A DNA stretch of 30,152 nt, taken from contig LRSR01011546.1 in the NCBI GenBank assembly GCA_001579985.1, positions 1 through 30,152 on the forward strand, given 5' to 3'. Position numbers and translations under genes: made by a program. A model generated the notes under the pieces. It was not told where the DNA came from. It made no database searches and saw only the letters and a program-made list of their open reading frames with translations. The DNA is from Hypsibius dujardini. Taxonomy: Eukaryota; Tardigrada; Eutardigrada; Parachela; Hypsibiidae. Below, one piece after another: positions 1 to 11,269 of this stretch; within the stretch, counting starts at the first letter, position 1, and each line of letters begins with the position of its first letter.

Positions 1-1
1 C

Positions 2-36
<35 letters not shown>

Positions 37-68
37 CAGACACACAGACAGACAGACAGACAGACAAG

Positions 69-100
<32 letters not shown>

Positions 101-118
101 CAGACACACACAGGCAAT
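1..118. repeat. (CAGA)n tetranucleotide array in ZMYND11 intron
   Basis: Nearly uninterrupted CAGA units with occasional CAAG and CACA variants, starting at the window edge. It lies upstream of the first visible exon (421-508), so it is probably intronic. The rest of 119-420 shows no recognisable feature except the acceptor TTTAG at 416-420. Confidence 0.95.
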
Positions 119-420
119 GATTATGCCCCCATCCCACGTTAAATGTTGTTAATGACCGCGCGTATCAGTGAGAACGTGAAAAGCATAAAAATGATTGATA
201 TAATACCGCGGAAAAATGTAATGGCGGGGGAAAGTGAAAATTGGCACACGCTCATGTGCCATCGTGGAGTATTACCTGGTACCGCCGGGCGAATTAAATC
301 ACATTCTTTCATAGAAAGGCGCGACGCCAGCAGAAAGTTCGCGTTTTGTTTTCACCTCCGTCATCGGGTTGTTTTTTTTTGTCATCCTCTTTTTTACGCC
401 CTGTCGTCTGTGCACTTTAG

Positions 421-3400
421 AAAGTGGCCGACGGACAGTACACGACGTATGCACAATTCTTGGCGGACCTCCGGGGACTGCTGCACAAGAGCATCGTGAT
501 TCACGGCGGTAAGTGGATGTGCGGGACACGTGTCGGTCCTCGAAACACTGATTCGTTCCACAGACAGATTCCTTCGTTTTCTAAAAGTTTCGTGTGTGTT
601 TTTTCCTCGCGCATTAGAGCGCCGATTTAGAAAGCGTTTTAGGTCCCCTTTTAATTTATTATTCCTTGGTTATCAGACATTACGTAATGGGTAAATATTG
701 ATAACCGGTTATCTGGCTAAATTGGGCTTGTTGTTGTCTGCTCCGTACGCCGGTCTGAATATCCGTCTATCTGTGACCGGCGGCAGTCGTTCTACTTTTA
801 GATCTGTCCGGGATGTCTGCCAAACACGTTTTGCTCCGGGACTTTAGACATCGCTAATTGCGTCTGATACAACCGACCTTATCTTTTTTCCCTCGATATC
901 GGCGCTTCTTGTCCGAGACAGACATTCTCGTGCGTATCTCAGACCCTGAGTAGGATGTCTATCTAGTTCGGGTGGTCAGATGTCTGTGCGGCCCTCTCTC
1001 TTATGTCACTCCATCGATCTGTTCCAAACTCGTGAGATTTCCTCAACATTTTGGCTAGTGATTTTGTGTTGGAAATTAAACTTCAAATTGCGCATTCTCA
1101 AAAAAATTTACAATTTTCGCTTTTTTTTTGAACTGCCAAATGCAGCTAAGATCTCCTTACTGTTGATCTAAACTGTGTCTGCATTCCTTTCCAGAGGACA
1201 GCGGCTACTCCAAGGCCGCCAACTACGTGCTCGAGTCCTGTATGCAACTCTGCAACAGCATGGACTGGTGCGAGGAATGCTTCGAGCGTTCGCTGCCACG
1301 TCCGGGTGAAACCATCATTGCCGCCATTTTACGATCCCTCGTCAATCCCTGCGTAAGTCTCTTTCCGCCGCACCCTCTACCGTGCATTGTGTGTTGATGA
1401 GTACCGACTACCGAGGGATGTGAAACGACCTGCCGTTTAGATTAGATTTTAATTTGTTTTGATGATCCTTGTACCGACTGTAAATTTCCCCCTTTCTGCT
1501 TGCTTCTGCTTGCAGTCGAAACTCCATGTCGTCGTGTGCATCAAGATGCTCGGCAAAATGTGGCCGGCCTTGGTTTACCGGTTTGACGGCGAATTCGTCA
1601 ACGTTCGCTTCTTCGGAACATTGGAATTGTAAGTTTAAACTAAAATGGGTTGAGCTCGGGCTTCCGCATCATCGAGCATCATCGAGCATTTCAGTCAAGG
1701 TTGCGACATTTGACTGACAGGTTGCAAAATATGCTCTAACAACTCGTATCCATTCGGAGACAGTTCTCGAGTTTGATTTGACCAAGTAGAGTGCTCGGGT
1801 GTGAATTTGAGCTGTTGACAGACAGATCTTCAAGGCGATGACGAAGAGGAGTGTGCAGACAAAAGAATCTGGATCCGACATGGGCATACTAATTATAGGC
1901 ATGTAAATTCCAGAGAGTCACCGATAGATGTCCGACAGACGAAATTGACAACAGAGACAGACAAACAGACAGTCAGTCAGACAGACAGACAAACAGACAG
2001 ATAGACACAAACAAACAGACAGACAAACAGGCAGGCAGGCAGACAAACAGACAGGCAGACAAACCGACAGAGGAGACAGGCAGGCATACAGACAGACAGA
2101 CAAACGGACATACAGACACACAGACAGATAACAAACAGGCAGGCAGATAGACAGGCAAGCAGATACACAGACAAACTAGTAGATAAATAGGCAAACAAAT
2201 AAATGACAGACAGGTTAAGAAGTGCACGTAACAGCCAGGTGAATATACGCTCAGAATTAGTGACCTTTAATCTTACCTGAACCACAAACAAATCAAAAGG
2301 ATTTGCCTTCACTGGAACAACTCAAAACCAGTTAATTTTTTATGAGTCCTCCTATTTTCTAGTGGTCGAGTGCACAAGTCATCAGTTTTCCTGCTCTACG
2401 AAAAATTCGAGCTGAATATGCCGGTCGGAGAGCTGCAACAGCAGCGCACGGGCTCAGAAGCCGCCTACGAATATGCCTTACGGCAGTGCAGGTATGTGAG
2501 AATGAGATGAACCATCAAAATTTCGACCAACAATCATTTTCTTTTGTCTTCATTACATCATTTTCCACTTGCTTTTATCCCAAAAGCACAAATACGTTTG
2601 AGTCTTTCGCGAAGAACGATTACGACTTCATTAATCACCGTCACACATGTTTTCTCACTCACCACGACTCCCATTACAGGCTCCACATCGCCAAGCTCCT
2701 CCTCATCCCGGAGTGCTCCGTGCAGTTCTCCCCCAAGGTCACCGCCTACGACGGTCGGCTGTTCATGCAGACCCACTCCACCCAGCAGACGCTCTTCACC
2801 AACTCTCCCTCCACCATGCCCATCCTCGGCAACGCAGCAGCCCCTATCAACAGTCCCCGGCTCTCCGCGGCAGTCGCGCAGAAACGCCACGCCAACGGCA
2901 CACCCAAATCGCCCATCACACCGGATCTGGACAAGTTTTTCTCGGAGTTGGCCAACAACAACGGCGGCGGCGGTGGCGGTCCCAGTCGCCACCTACCATC
3001 CGGCCTGCAACAACAGGCCTCGAAGCGTCCGCACCTCCTCCCGACGACATCCTTTCCCTCCTTATCATCGCCCGACAACTCCCTTCGAGCTCGGACCGAC
3101 GTGCCAATCAACGCCATGCTCCATCAAGTGCAACAGCAGAGTCAGACAGTTTTACAGGCAAGTGTTCTGCGAGGTAACGGAACCACGACCGCGATGGAAG
3201 GTGTCCGGGCAGCTCGTAATCGCTCCACGAGTGCTGGCAAGGGTCTCCGTCATGACGTCACCACTGCGAACTCTCCCCGAACGAAGGCCTTCTTCGAGGG
3301 CTTTTTCAACGGAATCGCCTCGTCGGGAGTCACACACAACAGCGGTGGCAGCTTGAACGGGACTTCCGTTATTAACGGAAGCTCCAGTAATCGTACTGCT

Positions 3401-4177
3401 CCGGAATCTCCGAATCTTCGGCCGTCATCACAGCAGACCTTTTCTTCGAGTTCGTCGCGGAAATCGGCCGAACCGAAGCGTTTCCCGAGCAGCTGCTTGA
3501 GCGACCAGTTCGCCAAGAAAAGTCTCCTCGGTGCGGCGCTGACCAGCAACAACAAGGCCAAAGAAGCGGCAAGTCCCAACTTGAATCCCTTTTCGGCGGC
3601 CGTGCATGCTGTGCAGGTGATCGGGCAGTCCAACAAGAGCATGACGGCGCTGTGGCAGCAGAACGGCGTTGGTAATGGCGGAGAACCTCGTTCAAGGGCT
3701 GCTTCGTCATCGTCTTCCGGTGAGGCGGTTCGAGCAGCGGAAGGCGGTGGGAAACAGTCGGTGAAGAGCGGGGTAACGAGACCGGTGTCCGTGGGCTCGT
3801 TGGTGCAGAGTGCGGCGGCCGTGGCCGTGGCTGAGCCGCAGCAGCGCGAGCGGGCCCGTGATTCACCTTCTTCGGTGGGGGTAATGCGGCCGCCAAGTTT
3901 AGAACGTAATGGCGAATCAGGGAGTCCGAGTGCACGAGGTAGTCAAGAGATCGATCCAGTGCAGGTGGTGTTTGAGGAGCCTGTGGTTGTGTTTGCGGAT
4001 GAGGGTCCGATGAAGGGTGTGGTTACGGTGACACCACGGCCGGCTCCGGATGTGGTTGTCGAGTCAGTTGTGCAGAAGTTTACGCCGCCACTGGCGTCCT
4101 TGGTCCCGGCAGCAGTGGGAATTGTGGTGCCGGATGTACAAAAGGTATTAATCTAGCTCAATTTACTTGGGCTTGAG

Positions 4178-4249
<72 letters not shown>

Positions 4250-5673
4250 ATTTCTGGCGGTCTGTCTGTCTGTCCATATGCTGCATATCTTTCTCTCTCT
4301 AAGTCTGCCTCTGTTTGCCAGTCAGTTCGCTTGGCGCATACTTGACTGTCTAGCTGTCTTTTGGTGTCTGTGTTGGTACCAGATCTGTTTATTTATCGTC
4401 TGCCTGCCTCTCCAGGTTTTTTTGTACTTCACATAACGCCATGTTGGCTTCTAATTGCAGCAACTGGTGGAGCTCTTTCATGAGATGGCCAAGGCGGCAG
4501 AGGTTCAGCAGAAATTGATGGATCGCGTGCAGCAGGATGTGACTGCAGTCGGGAATGAATGCCTGAAAAAGTTTGCAGAAGCACAGGAACGGCTGGAAAC
4601 GATGTGCCAGAATCAACTGCGCGAAAGCCAACAGGTTTGTATCGTTATTAATCAAACGAAATGGGCAGATCATAACTGATTGATTTGCCGCTGCTGTAGA
4701 TGTTCGGTACCGCCAGCAGCCAATTGCAGGCAATTGCTCAGTGGGTCTCCCAGCAAGGCTCAAGCGAACCGGGTTTGTGTTTGCGCTGACTAGAAAGCCC
4801 ATACTTTCTCCTAATAACCGTGTTCTTAATTGTTATGTGTTCCGCAGAAGCTATGGCATATAAGCGAGGCCGACAGGACGCACTAAGAAATCGTGCAAAC
4901 TGGATTGACAAGACAAAGCAGAGTTTCTGGGTAAGTTTCGTGTAGCCGATGTCACAGTCTACTCTCTCTTTCTAATACATCTGAGAGAGCTAATAAACTG
5001 CCGATATTGATGATTACAATGATTGTAACTATTAACCATTATCGATCTGCCTGTCTGTCTGACTGGCTGTCTGTTTGTCTGACTGGCTGACTGGCTGTCT
5101 GTTTGTCTGTTTGTCTGTCTGTCATTTTACCTGCCTGTCTGGCTGCCTTTTTTTATCTGTTTATCTGTCTCTCTGTCCTTATGTCTGTCTGTTTGTCTCT
5201 GTCTTTCTATCTCGTTGCATCTACCTGCCTTTCAGTCTGTCAGTCTGTTTTAACGTCTCTATCTGCCTTCCTATTGTCCTTACCCAAAAGTACCTTATTC
5301 CAAATGGTTACCGTTGCAGTGCTGTGTCTGCCGGAACCCCGCCCACATGCTCTGCTGCGGGGTGACGCTATACTGCTCCGAAGACTGCCAGAGCGCAGAC
5401 TACAGTCAACACCGCCAACAGTGCCGTCGGCAGCTTTCGTCTGACTTTGAAGACCCCGTAATCCACACACCGTACGGCGATCTGTCAGTCTGTCAGACAT
5501 TCCCTCAAGACGATCTCAATCCGCCCAGCCCCGTGGAGGAAGACGATGAAGACCACCCTCTGCACATTGACGTTAATGACTCCTCCCTGGAGCAGTACGA
5601 CACTGATCCAGTCGAAGGGGAAGTCCAATCGGCATTCGAAGCAAGTGCTCCAGTGCTTGACGGTGACAGATAA
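421..5673 (+). CDS. ZMYND11: ZMYND11 (BS69)-like chromatin reader, 5'-truncated by window edge
   Basis: Nine in-phase exons: 421-508, 1195-1352, 1516-1628, 2363-2491, 2680-4144, 4461-4634, 4700-4772, 4848-4930, 5320-5673 (stop). This gives at least 878 residues; earlier exons (PHD, start of the bromodomain) lie outside. Window residues 1-44 look like the bromodomain end (YTTYAQFLADLR), followed by a Cys cluster (C45, C49, C55, C58, C82). A PWWP-like segment follows (MWPALV at 97-102, VRFFG at 112-116). Next comes a Ser/Gly/Ala-rich low-complexity stretch of about 490 residues in one 1465-nt exon, then a coiled-coil-like helix and a C-terminal MYND finger (WCCVC, then CCGVTLYC and CSEDCQ). This domain order is that of ZMYND11, a nuclear co-repressor that reads histone H3K36me3 and binds partners through MYND. 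The linker is much longer than in the human protein (about 602 aa in total). Convergent with MTMR9. ZMYND8 is the main alternative, but the bromodomain-Cys-PWWP spacing fits ZMYND11 better. A paralogue cannot be excluded. Confidence 0.85.
1930..2215. repeat. Degenerate CAGA/CAGG array in ZMYND11 intron
   Basis: Degenerate CAGACAGA/CAGGCAGG/CAAACAGA run inside the 1629-2362 intron. The open frames across it on the minus strand encode only Cys/Leu/Val/Ser repeats and are artefacts of the simple sequence. Confidence 0.9.
4178..4275. repeat. (TCTG)n array in ZMYND11 intron
   Basis: About 15 perfect TGTC units, then degenerate copies, starting some 30 bp inside the intron 4145-4460. This is the same motif as the CAGA arrays but in the opposite orientation. 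Confidence 0.95.
5050..5275. repeat. Degenerate TCTG array in the last ZMYND11 intron
   Basis: CTGTCTGTCTGACTGG-type degenerate repeat filling most of the 4931-5319 intron. It ends about 45 bp before the acceptor of the MYND exon. Confidence 0.85.
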
Positions 5674-5929
5674 ATTGCATTTTGGTTCTCTCTTTCTGTC
5701 TCAAGGCGTTATGCAGAATAAGTTATTCAGAAGCAGCTCAAGAAAGGTGTAAAAAAAGGACAAAAAAATCAAGCAAAACCGGGCATGTTGTTTAATTACA
5801 GAAAATATCTGAATGGAACGACCTAAAACAATGACAATGTAAAGGAGGATTAAGCCATCAATCAACTGGGAAAATCAATACAAATCTCTCACTGCGGTTT
5901 CTTAATACAGCAGTGACATTAAAACAAAA
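5674..5929. other. Convergent 3' gap between ZMYND11-like gene and MTMR9
   Basis: 256 bp between two facing stop codons. No gene is visible. ATTAAA polyadenylation-signal variants occur on both strands: minus strand at 5796-5791 (134 nt past the MTMR9 stop) and plus strand at 5918-5923 (245 nt past the ZMYND11 stop). If the plus-strand one is used, the transcripts would overlap across the end of the MTMR9 coding region. Signal use is inferred, not shown. Confidence 0.4.
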
Positions 5930-8900
5930 TCAAGCACCATTTTCGCTGTCTTCCATTGTCAGTTTCCGGAATTCGTCGTTGATGTCCGGCGTTGAGATCC
6001 CAAGAGAAAGAAGCTCACGCTCCAACACGAGCATTTCTCTGCAGCCACAGGGAGAACACACCCACGTTAAGACGATATTCGAACGCGGATGAGTAAACAA
6101 TCCATAAAAGTCCAATGTGAACTGAACTGAACTGAACTGAATTGAAATGATGTATGATGTGAACTGAACTGAAGCATACTTTCGTAGTCGAATCACTTTT
6201 TCGCGAAGTTCATCGTCACGCGCTTTAGCCGCGATGGCCACGTTCCATTCGTCAATTTCTGCGGAGACATCTTGGAAGGAGTGGAGGTACAGTTCCCTCC
6301 AGAGGATCTGGATGAGATTAAATCGCTTGATTGTGCAAGCTATCGAAAATCATTTCCGGTGCAAGACTTGAGAAGAAGAACCTACCAGACTCATCGGTGC
6401 AATGGAAGGCCAGAGGCAGCCGCTGTTTGGCTCGTACACCGGCGACAGAAAAGACACCAAAATGCGCGGGTGATTCACGTAAGACCTGAAATATATCCCA
6501 TCACAACAAAATGGTCCGATTACCTATTAAGCTCTCGATTCACTGACGCAATACAACATTACTGCAAGTACTGCACCATAAAGAGATGGTTTTCCGGGAC
6601 AGATGCATCAAGCTCCGTTCGCGGGCGTTGTTACACAAGAACGTGCCATACTCAGAAGCGCACGCATTCTCAAATAGAAACTTGAGGAATGCAGGAGTAA
6701 ATTGGAAGGAACAGGTGTACTGATTATGGAGCTAAAATGGTTCGAAGGGCGTACGGCTTGATCACATGGGCTAGGGAATTAAAGTGAGCAGAATAAGTTC
6801 GTTACCTGTCGAATGCAGTCGAGAAAGAGGAGAAAAGTCGGCGATTCCAGTTTCGTTCTTCGAGATCCAAATCCTGAGCGACTGCAACGTGCTGCAAAGG
6901 GGTGGCCACCTTGGAGCCATTCGCGCTCCAGCAATGCTTCGAACCTGTCAAGAGGAATTAAAGTTGGTGAAGACACGGTGACCAGTCGGTCGAGATGCCA
7001 GATGCGAGATGCGAGACCAGAGAACAAACGAAAACCAATAACAGGTATCAAAGATAGATTCTCCTACCCACGAATAGTCCGTGTATCAGGATCCAGGATG
7101 ATCTGAACTAGTGAGGTGATGCAAAGCGTCATATCAAGGCCCTCCGCGCCATGGACTAATACTGTTGCACCTTCATTGTGGAGACACTGCGCTACAACAC
7201 ACGCGCCATGCAATACTTCCGAGACAGCGTTTAGCCAGCCGCTATTTTCCAGCCGCGACAACCATTTGTCGACACTGATGTTGCGGTCGGAGCAAGCGTC
7301 CAGCATCTTCGATAAGGACTCGTGGAGGTTTGTCCAGCGCTCCAGGGGGTGATGGATACGCCGCCACTGCGAGTAGTACACCTCTAATTCATAACCTCCG
7401 CCTGCAGAACAAAAGTCATCTTGAACTTGCATACAGACAGGCAGGCAGACAAACAGACAGGCAGACAGGCAGGCAGACAGACATGCAGACAGACAGGCAA
7501 ACAGACAGGCAGGCAGGCAGGCACACAGACAGACAGGCAGACAGGCAGGCAAACAGACAGGCAGGCAGGCAGGCAGGCAGGCAGACAAACAACCGTTAAA
7601 CACCGACGGAAAGACCGACGGACAGACCGACGGACAGACAGAGATACAAAGAGAGATAAACGCACAGAGCAAAGACGAGATTTATTGATTGATAGAGCGG
7701 CAAGTGAGGGCATGAAACAGTAAAAGAATCAGGTCCATATTAATTTTTCACATTAGTAAATCCGGAATCGTGTCAACCTAGACCGCACCCTTGTTTTTAG
7801 CCGCGCCGGCTGTGATGATGGAACGCGTTTCGAAAACAAACGCCCTCTTTCCACTCCGGATGGTAGCCAATAAAAGCTGCTCATCCTCACGGGACCGCCG
7901 GTTTCCGGTTCCAACCAGAGGTTGACCTGAGCGTAGCATGGCCGCCTTGTTTGGATGAATGTAAGACAGTACCGGAAATCGGTTGGCCTCACGAAAATTC
8001 GCTGAAGCGGCCAGGGTCTGGTCTGTAACGGCCTTCGGCACCACCACGACTGCCGGATAGGAGTCACAAATCTAAAAAGAAATCAAATCAAATGATGAAT
8101 CTATAATCGATACAATAGAAATATTAATCAAAGAATCAAACCGATCCTTCTATTTCAATTTAAGAAATTTACATATTAGAGGACATTTACATCAATATTA
8201 TAGACATTTATGACATTAACAAGCTCATCAAGAACCAAATAAGAGCACACTAATAAAATCAAGCAGCTATTCAATCAATCAACGGCTTACCGAGAAGTCT
8301 CGATTGGCATGCGACACTCTCCACTCATCGCTCCCGTGGATCCATTTGGCATATTCACTTTCCAATGGAAAAATCGTCCACCCATCTTCCAGGATTTCAA
8401 ACATCGGCCGAAAGAAGAATGGATAAAAATTATAAACGTCTGCAATGTGTGAGAGCTTTTCCACGGAGCTGGCGACGTTATGCAGATCCAGTTGCCCTGG
8501 TATGTCCAGCTGATAGATCTTGAAGTCCTTGCATTTCACCAGAAGACTTCCGCCGTTTCCCGCTGGGTACGGCTTTCGCTCCGTCACGTCCACACTCATG
8601 TGCAAAATCTAAAACCATAAAAATCAGAAATGGACTGCACAATACATGAACAGCCATGCGTTGATTGATGAATTGGCTGACTTAAAACTCATCTGAAAGA
8701 ATTCATTGATTGATGGATTGATTGATGGATTGATTGATGGATTGATTGATGGATTGATTGATGAATTGATTGCTTGATTGATTGATTGTTGGATTGGCCC
8801 ATGGACTAACCAAACTCACCCAAACTTCAGCAACTGAACTGCCCGATTCAGCGGGATGCGAGGAGATGATCATGTGGTGTCCAGTGATGCAGAGGCGTCC

Positions 8901-8981
8901 TTTAAATCCCCGCGTATCCGGGAAGATCCGGAGAGTAACTGAATCAACATATGGCGATTTTATTAGATCAGAAAATTCCAT
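5930..8981 (-). CDS. MTMR9: Myotubularin-related protein 9, catalytically inactive (complete, 575 aa)
   Basis: Nine exons read on the minus strand: 8981-8820, 8608-8291, 8071-7789, 7401-7068, 6944-6806, 6731-6577, 6485-6386, 6307-6180, 6038-5930. All junctions are GT-AG and in phase. The ATG at 8981 has an in-frame stop upstream. The 575 aa compare with about 549 in human. Order: PH-GRAM domain (residues 1 to about 110, MEFSDLIKSP, CITGHHMIISS), inactive phosphatase fold (FPVLSYIHPN, SGQPLVGTGNRR, YSQWRRIHHP, EREWLQGGHPF, FLLFLDCIRQ), and C-terminal coiled coil (about 505-575). The P-loop reads VHGAEGLDMT: the CX5R cysteine is Gly339 and the arginine is Met345, so phosphatase chemistry should be absent. 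Family knowledge: MTMR9 binds active MTMR6/7/8 through the coiled coil and raises their PI3P/PI(3,5)P2 phosphatase activity at endomembranes. Introns carry GATT and CAGG repeats. Confidence 0.94.
6119..6172. repeat. Pentanucleotide (GAACT)n repeat in MTMR9 intron 8
   Basis: Two runs of GAACT units separated by ATTGAAATGATGTATGAT-like sequence, inside the 6039-6179 intron and immediately next to the splice donor of exon 8 (minus strand). Confidence 0.85.
7431..7645. repeat. CAGACAGG/CAGGCAGG array in MTMR9 intron 3
   Basis: Mixed CAGA, CAGG and CAAA tetramers, then GACCGACGGA-type units to about 7645. It lies in the intron between exons ending at 7789 and starting at 7401. The acceptor is only about 30 bp from the array. 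Confidence 0.9.
8700..8792. repeat. GATTGATTGATG tandem array in MTMR9 intron 1
   Basis: Repeated ATTGATTGATGG 12-mers followed by plain GATT units, directly downstream (minus strand) of the first exon's donor at 8819-8818. The rest of the intron down to 8609 shows nothing further. Confidence 0.9.
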
Positions 8982-9862
8982 TTTCTGTGCGGCCAAACGG
9001 AATTTTCAACAGTTTAAATTCCCTTGCGAAAAAATATGGTGACACTGAAAAACATCTAATAAGCGAAGATGAATTGTACTAGATTATGTAGAAAAGAAAG
9101 CTCTTTTGCAGAGATAGAGGGAAAAGAGTCCGAAGACAGATGGAATATTTTTATTGATTGCTTTGTTTGGTTGCTCTACAGCGGAACGATGAACGTAAAT
9201 GAACTGGCTGAGCTCAGCGAACGCACTGAACCGAAGATTACAGGTGAAAAAGAAAATTTCTGGAGTTTTATTCATCCCGCATCACTCTCGCCTCCAGTCC
9301 TCCGCACCACTCTCCACCGCATTCCCTTTTATCTTTCCGCGATCACGCGCATCGTTGAAAATTTCTTGAGGCTGATTTGCCGTTTCAATAGAAATCGCCC
9401 TCTCTCGTTGGTTACATTTTCCCCCTTTGCTTTTTGCCAGGCTTTTTCTTTGTGTGAGAAGCGCGTGTGGAAGAATTCATCAAGAACGAAGTGCACGTTT
9501 CTTCTCTCTTCCATTTCGATCTCGGATCCACGGTCGCGCGAGGTGGAATATTTGATCTTGGATTTTGATGCTTTTTTAGGGGCTTAAATATTCGGGTAAG
9601 TCGAGATCAGCGTTACTTATTCTACGATTTTTGGGGAAAGTTTTTTGAGTAAAAAAACTGAGAAGTAAGAGGCGAGGACGCCATGTTTGCGTCAGGGGGT
9701 ATGATGCAATGCATTTCGATTTGCGTGTTCGGGATCACAAACGATTTTTCTAATGGATTAAAAGCCGAATTTCAGCTTATACGTAATACCTAACTAGCTT
9801 GAAATTGTTTGAGACCTAGAGGGAGAGGCTGACTTGCTGATCGCCATTAGCTGTTTTAAAAT

Positions 9863-10195
9863 GCTAGTATACTAGCCTTTTAGTATACTGTTTTAAAAGC
9901 TATTATACTGGTCTTTTAGTATATTAGTATTAAAAGGCTAGTATACTAGCCTTTTAGTATACTGTTTTAAAGGCTATTATAATGGTCTTTTAGTATATTA
10001 GTATTAAAAGGCTAGTATACTAGCCTTTTAGTATACTGTTTTAAAGGCTATTATACTGGTCTTTTAGTATATTAGTTTTAAAAGGCTAGTATACTAGCCT
10101 TTTAGTATACTGTTTTAAAGGCTATTATACTAGTCTTTTAGTATATTAGTATTAAAAGGCTAGTATACTAGTCTTTTAGTATACTGTATTAAGTA
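9863..10195. repeat. 74-bp tandem array built on a perfect 24-bp palindrome
   Basis: The core GCTAGTATACTAG recurs at 9863, 9937, 10011, 10085 and 10159, exactly 74 bp apart. In complete copies the flanks extend it to a perfect palindrome, AAAAGGCTAGTA plus its reverse complement. The rest of each unit (TTTTAGTATACTG, GGTCTTTTAGTATATTAG) is itself quasi-palindromic. Copies differ by only a few bases. Confidence 0.95.
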
Positions 10196-10588
10196 ATAAA
10201 ATCGCGCCCGGGGAATAATAATATTAAGATTTTTTTCTTCCTTTATAACTTCTGCGGGTTAGATAAAATCTTGTTCGATCCGTGGGATTTGTAGTTGCTC
10301 AGATTATGATAAGAGAATCGACCAATCAGAGTATATTTTTTGGCAAACTCAAATCAAATTTAGCAGTGGCATTTTCAAATTTTTTGTTACGAAGATTGAG
10401 CTTTGCCTTTGACCATACACTTTAGACGGACAGCGTCTTTGTTGGTTTATTTGCATGACGTGTTCGTTTTGTTTAATCCATTGGATATTTCAGTGAAGAA
10501 TTTGGGGCAGTTTTGTTGTTAGAAGAGAGGGAAAACAACAGTCCTCAATTACTGTAGTGCCACGATTAATATCGGTCGGGTAAGCCCC

Positions 10589-10678
10589 GCCTACGTCACA
10601 CGCGCCTACGTCACACGCGCCTACGTCACACGCGCCTCCGTCACACGCGCCTCAGTCACACGCGCCTCAGTCAGCAGA
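10589..10678. promoter_or_regulatory. Six-copy 15-bp array of CRE/ATF-like sites
   Basis: The 15-bp unit GCCTACGTCACACGC occurs at 10589, 10604 and 10619 identically. It then appears as CCTCCGTCAC at 10634, CCTCAGTCAC at 10649 and a final CCTCAGTCAG at 10664. TACGTCA contains the CREB/ATF half-site (TGACG on the other strand). CTCAGTCA resembles an AP-1 site. It sits about 1.6 kb upstream of the MTMR9 start and 3.1 kb upstream of ZC2HC1. Regulatory use is inferred from motif content only. Confidence 0.5.
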
Positions 10679-11269
10679 CAGCCGACAGCTGACACACACA
10701 GGCCGAGTGCGCTGCCCGGGTGCAAAAACCGATCGTTATAATCGTGGCTCTGCAGTATTACGGGCCGCTTTAAAGACGTCATTGTGGAGCGAGAAGTTTC
10801 TTCTCTGGCTTGCGTTGCCTCTTTGTTCATGCTGGATCTAGGAAGGTGGTCGGCTTTTTTTCGGTAATTGGACATTTTACGGTCGTGTGCATATTTTCTT
10901 CACGCACTTGACCCTAAAACGAATCAGTTATAGGCTGGCACGGGATAGCCTTCGGGGACGTCGCGTAGAGAGAAGACTCCCGTGGGAATAAGGTTCTGAC
11001 ATTGACTGTGAGCGTGCATGTTTTCTAAGGCGGCTTTTGTGTGAATCCTGCCCGTCTTGGAGTCGATCGGTGTGAAATCTCAAGACACAACGCGTGTGGC
11101 TTCGAGAGGTCGTCACAAATGTGTAGAAGAAAGCAGGTTGCAAAATCTGTCGTCTAATTATAATCTTTAAATTTAATGTAGTTCACAGTTTGATATTTTG
11201 ATTTAACTCTGGGTGCGTCCTCGCTACTTACGTTCCAGGAATTTTAAAATAGAAAAGTAAATTTATAGA

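Noticed and set aside
1918-2312. Cys/Leu/Val-rich open frames (CLSVCLSVCL type) in this and the other CAGA/TCTG arrays (4167-4436, 5075-5444, 7064-7713, 12748-13100, 26985-27537, 28409-28974), superficially like cysteine-rich secreted peptides
   Set aside because: They are direct translations of tetranucleotide repeats in several frames at once, lie in introns or between genes, and have no start or signal context.
6272-6685. 137-codon plus-strand frame
   Set aside because: Antisense to MTMR9 exons 6-8, whose minus-strand reading matches the family and keeps phase.
9069-9587. 172-codon plus-strand open frame in the large intergenic region
   Set aside because: No recognisable domain, no splice partners, and a composition like the surrounding AT-rich DNA. 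A chance frame of this length is plausible.
10621-10875. Minus-strand frame ending in repeated VTEARVTEARVT
   Set aside because: The repeated peptide is a translation of the 15-bp CRE-like array; no other coding evidence.
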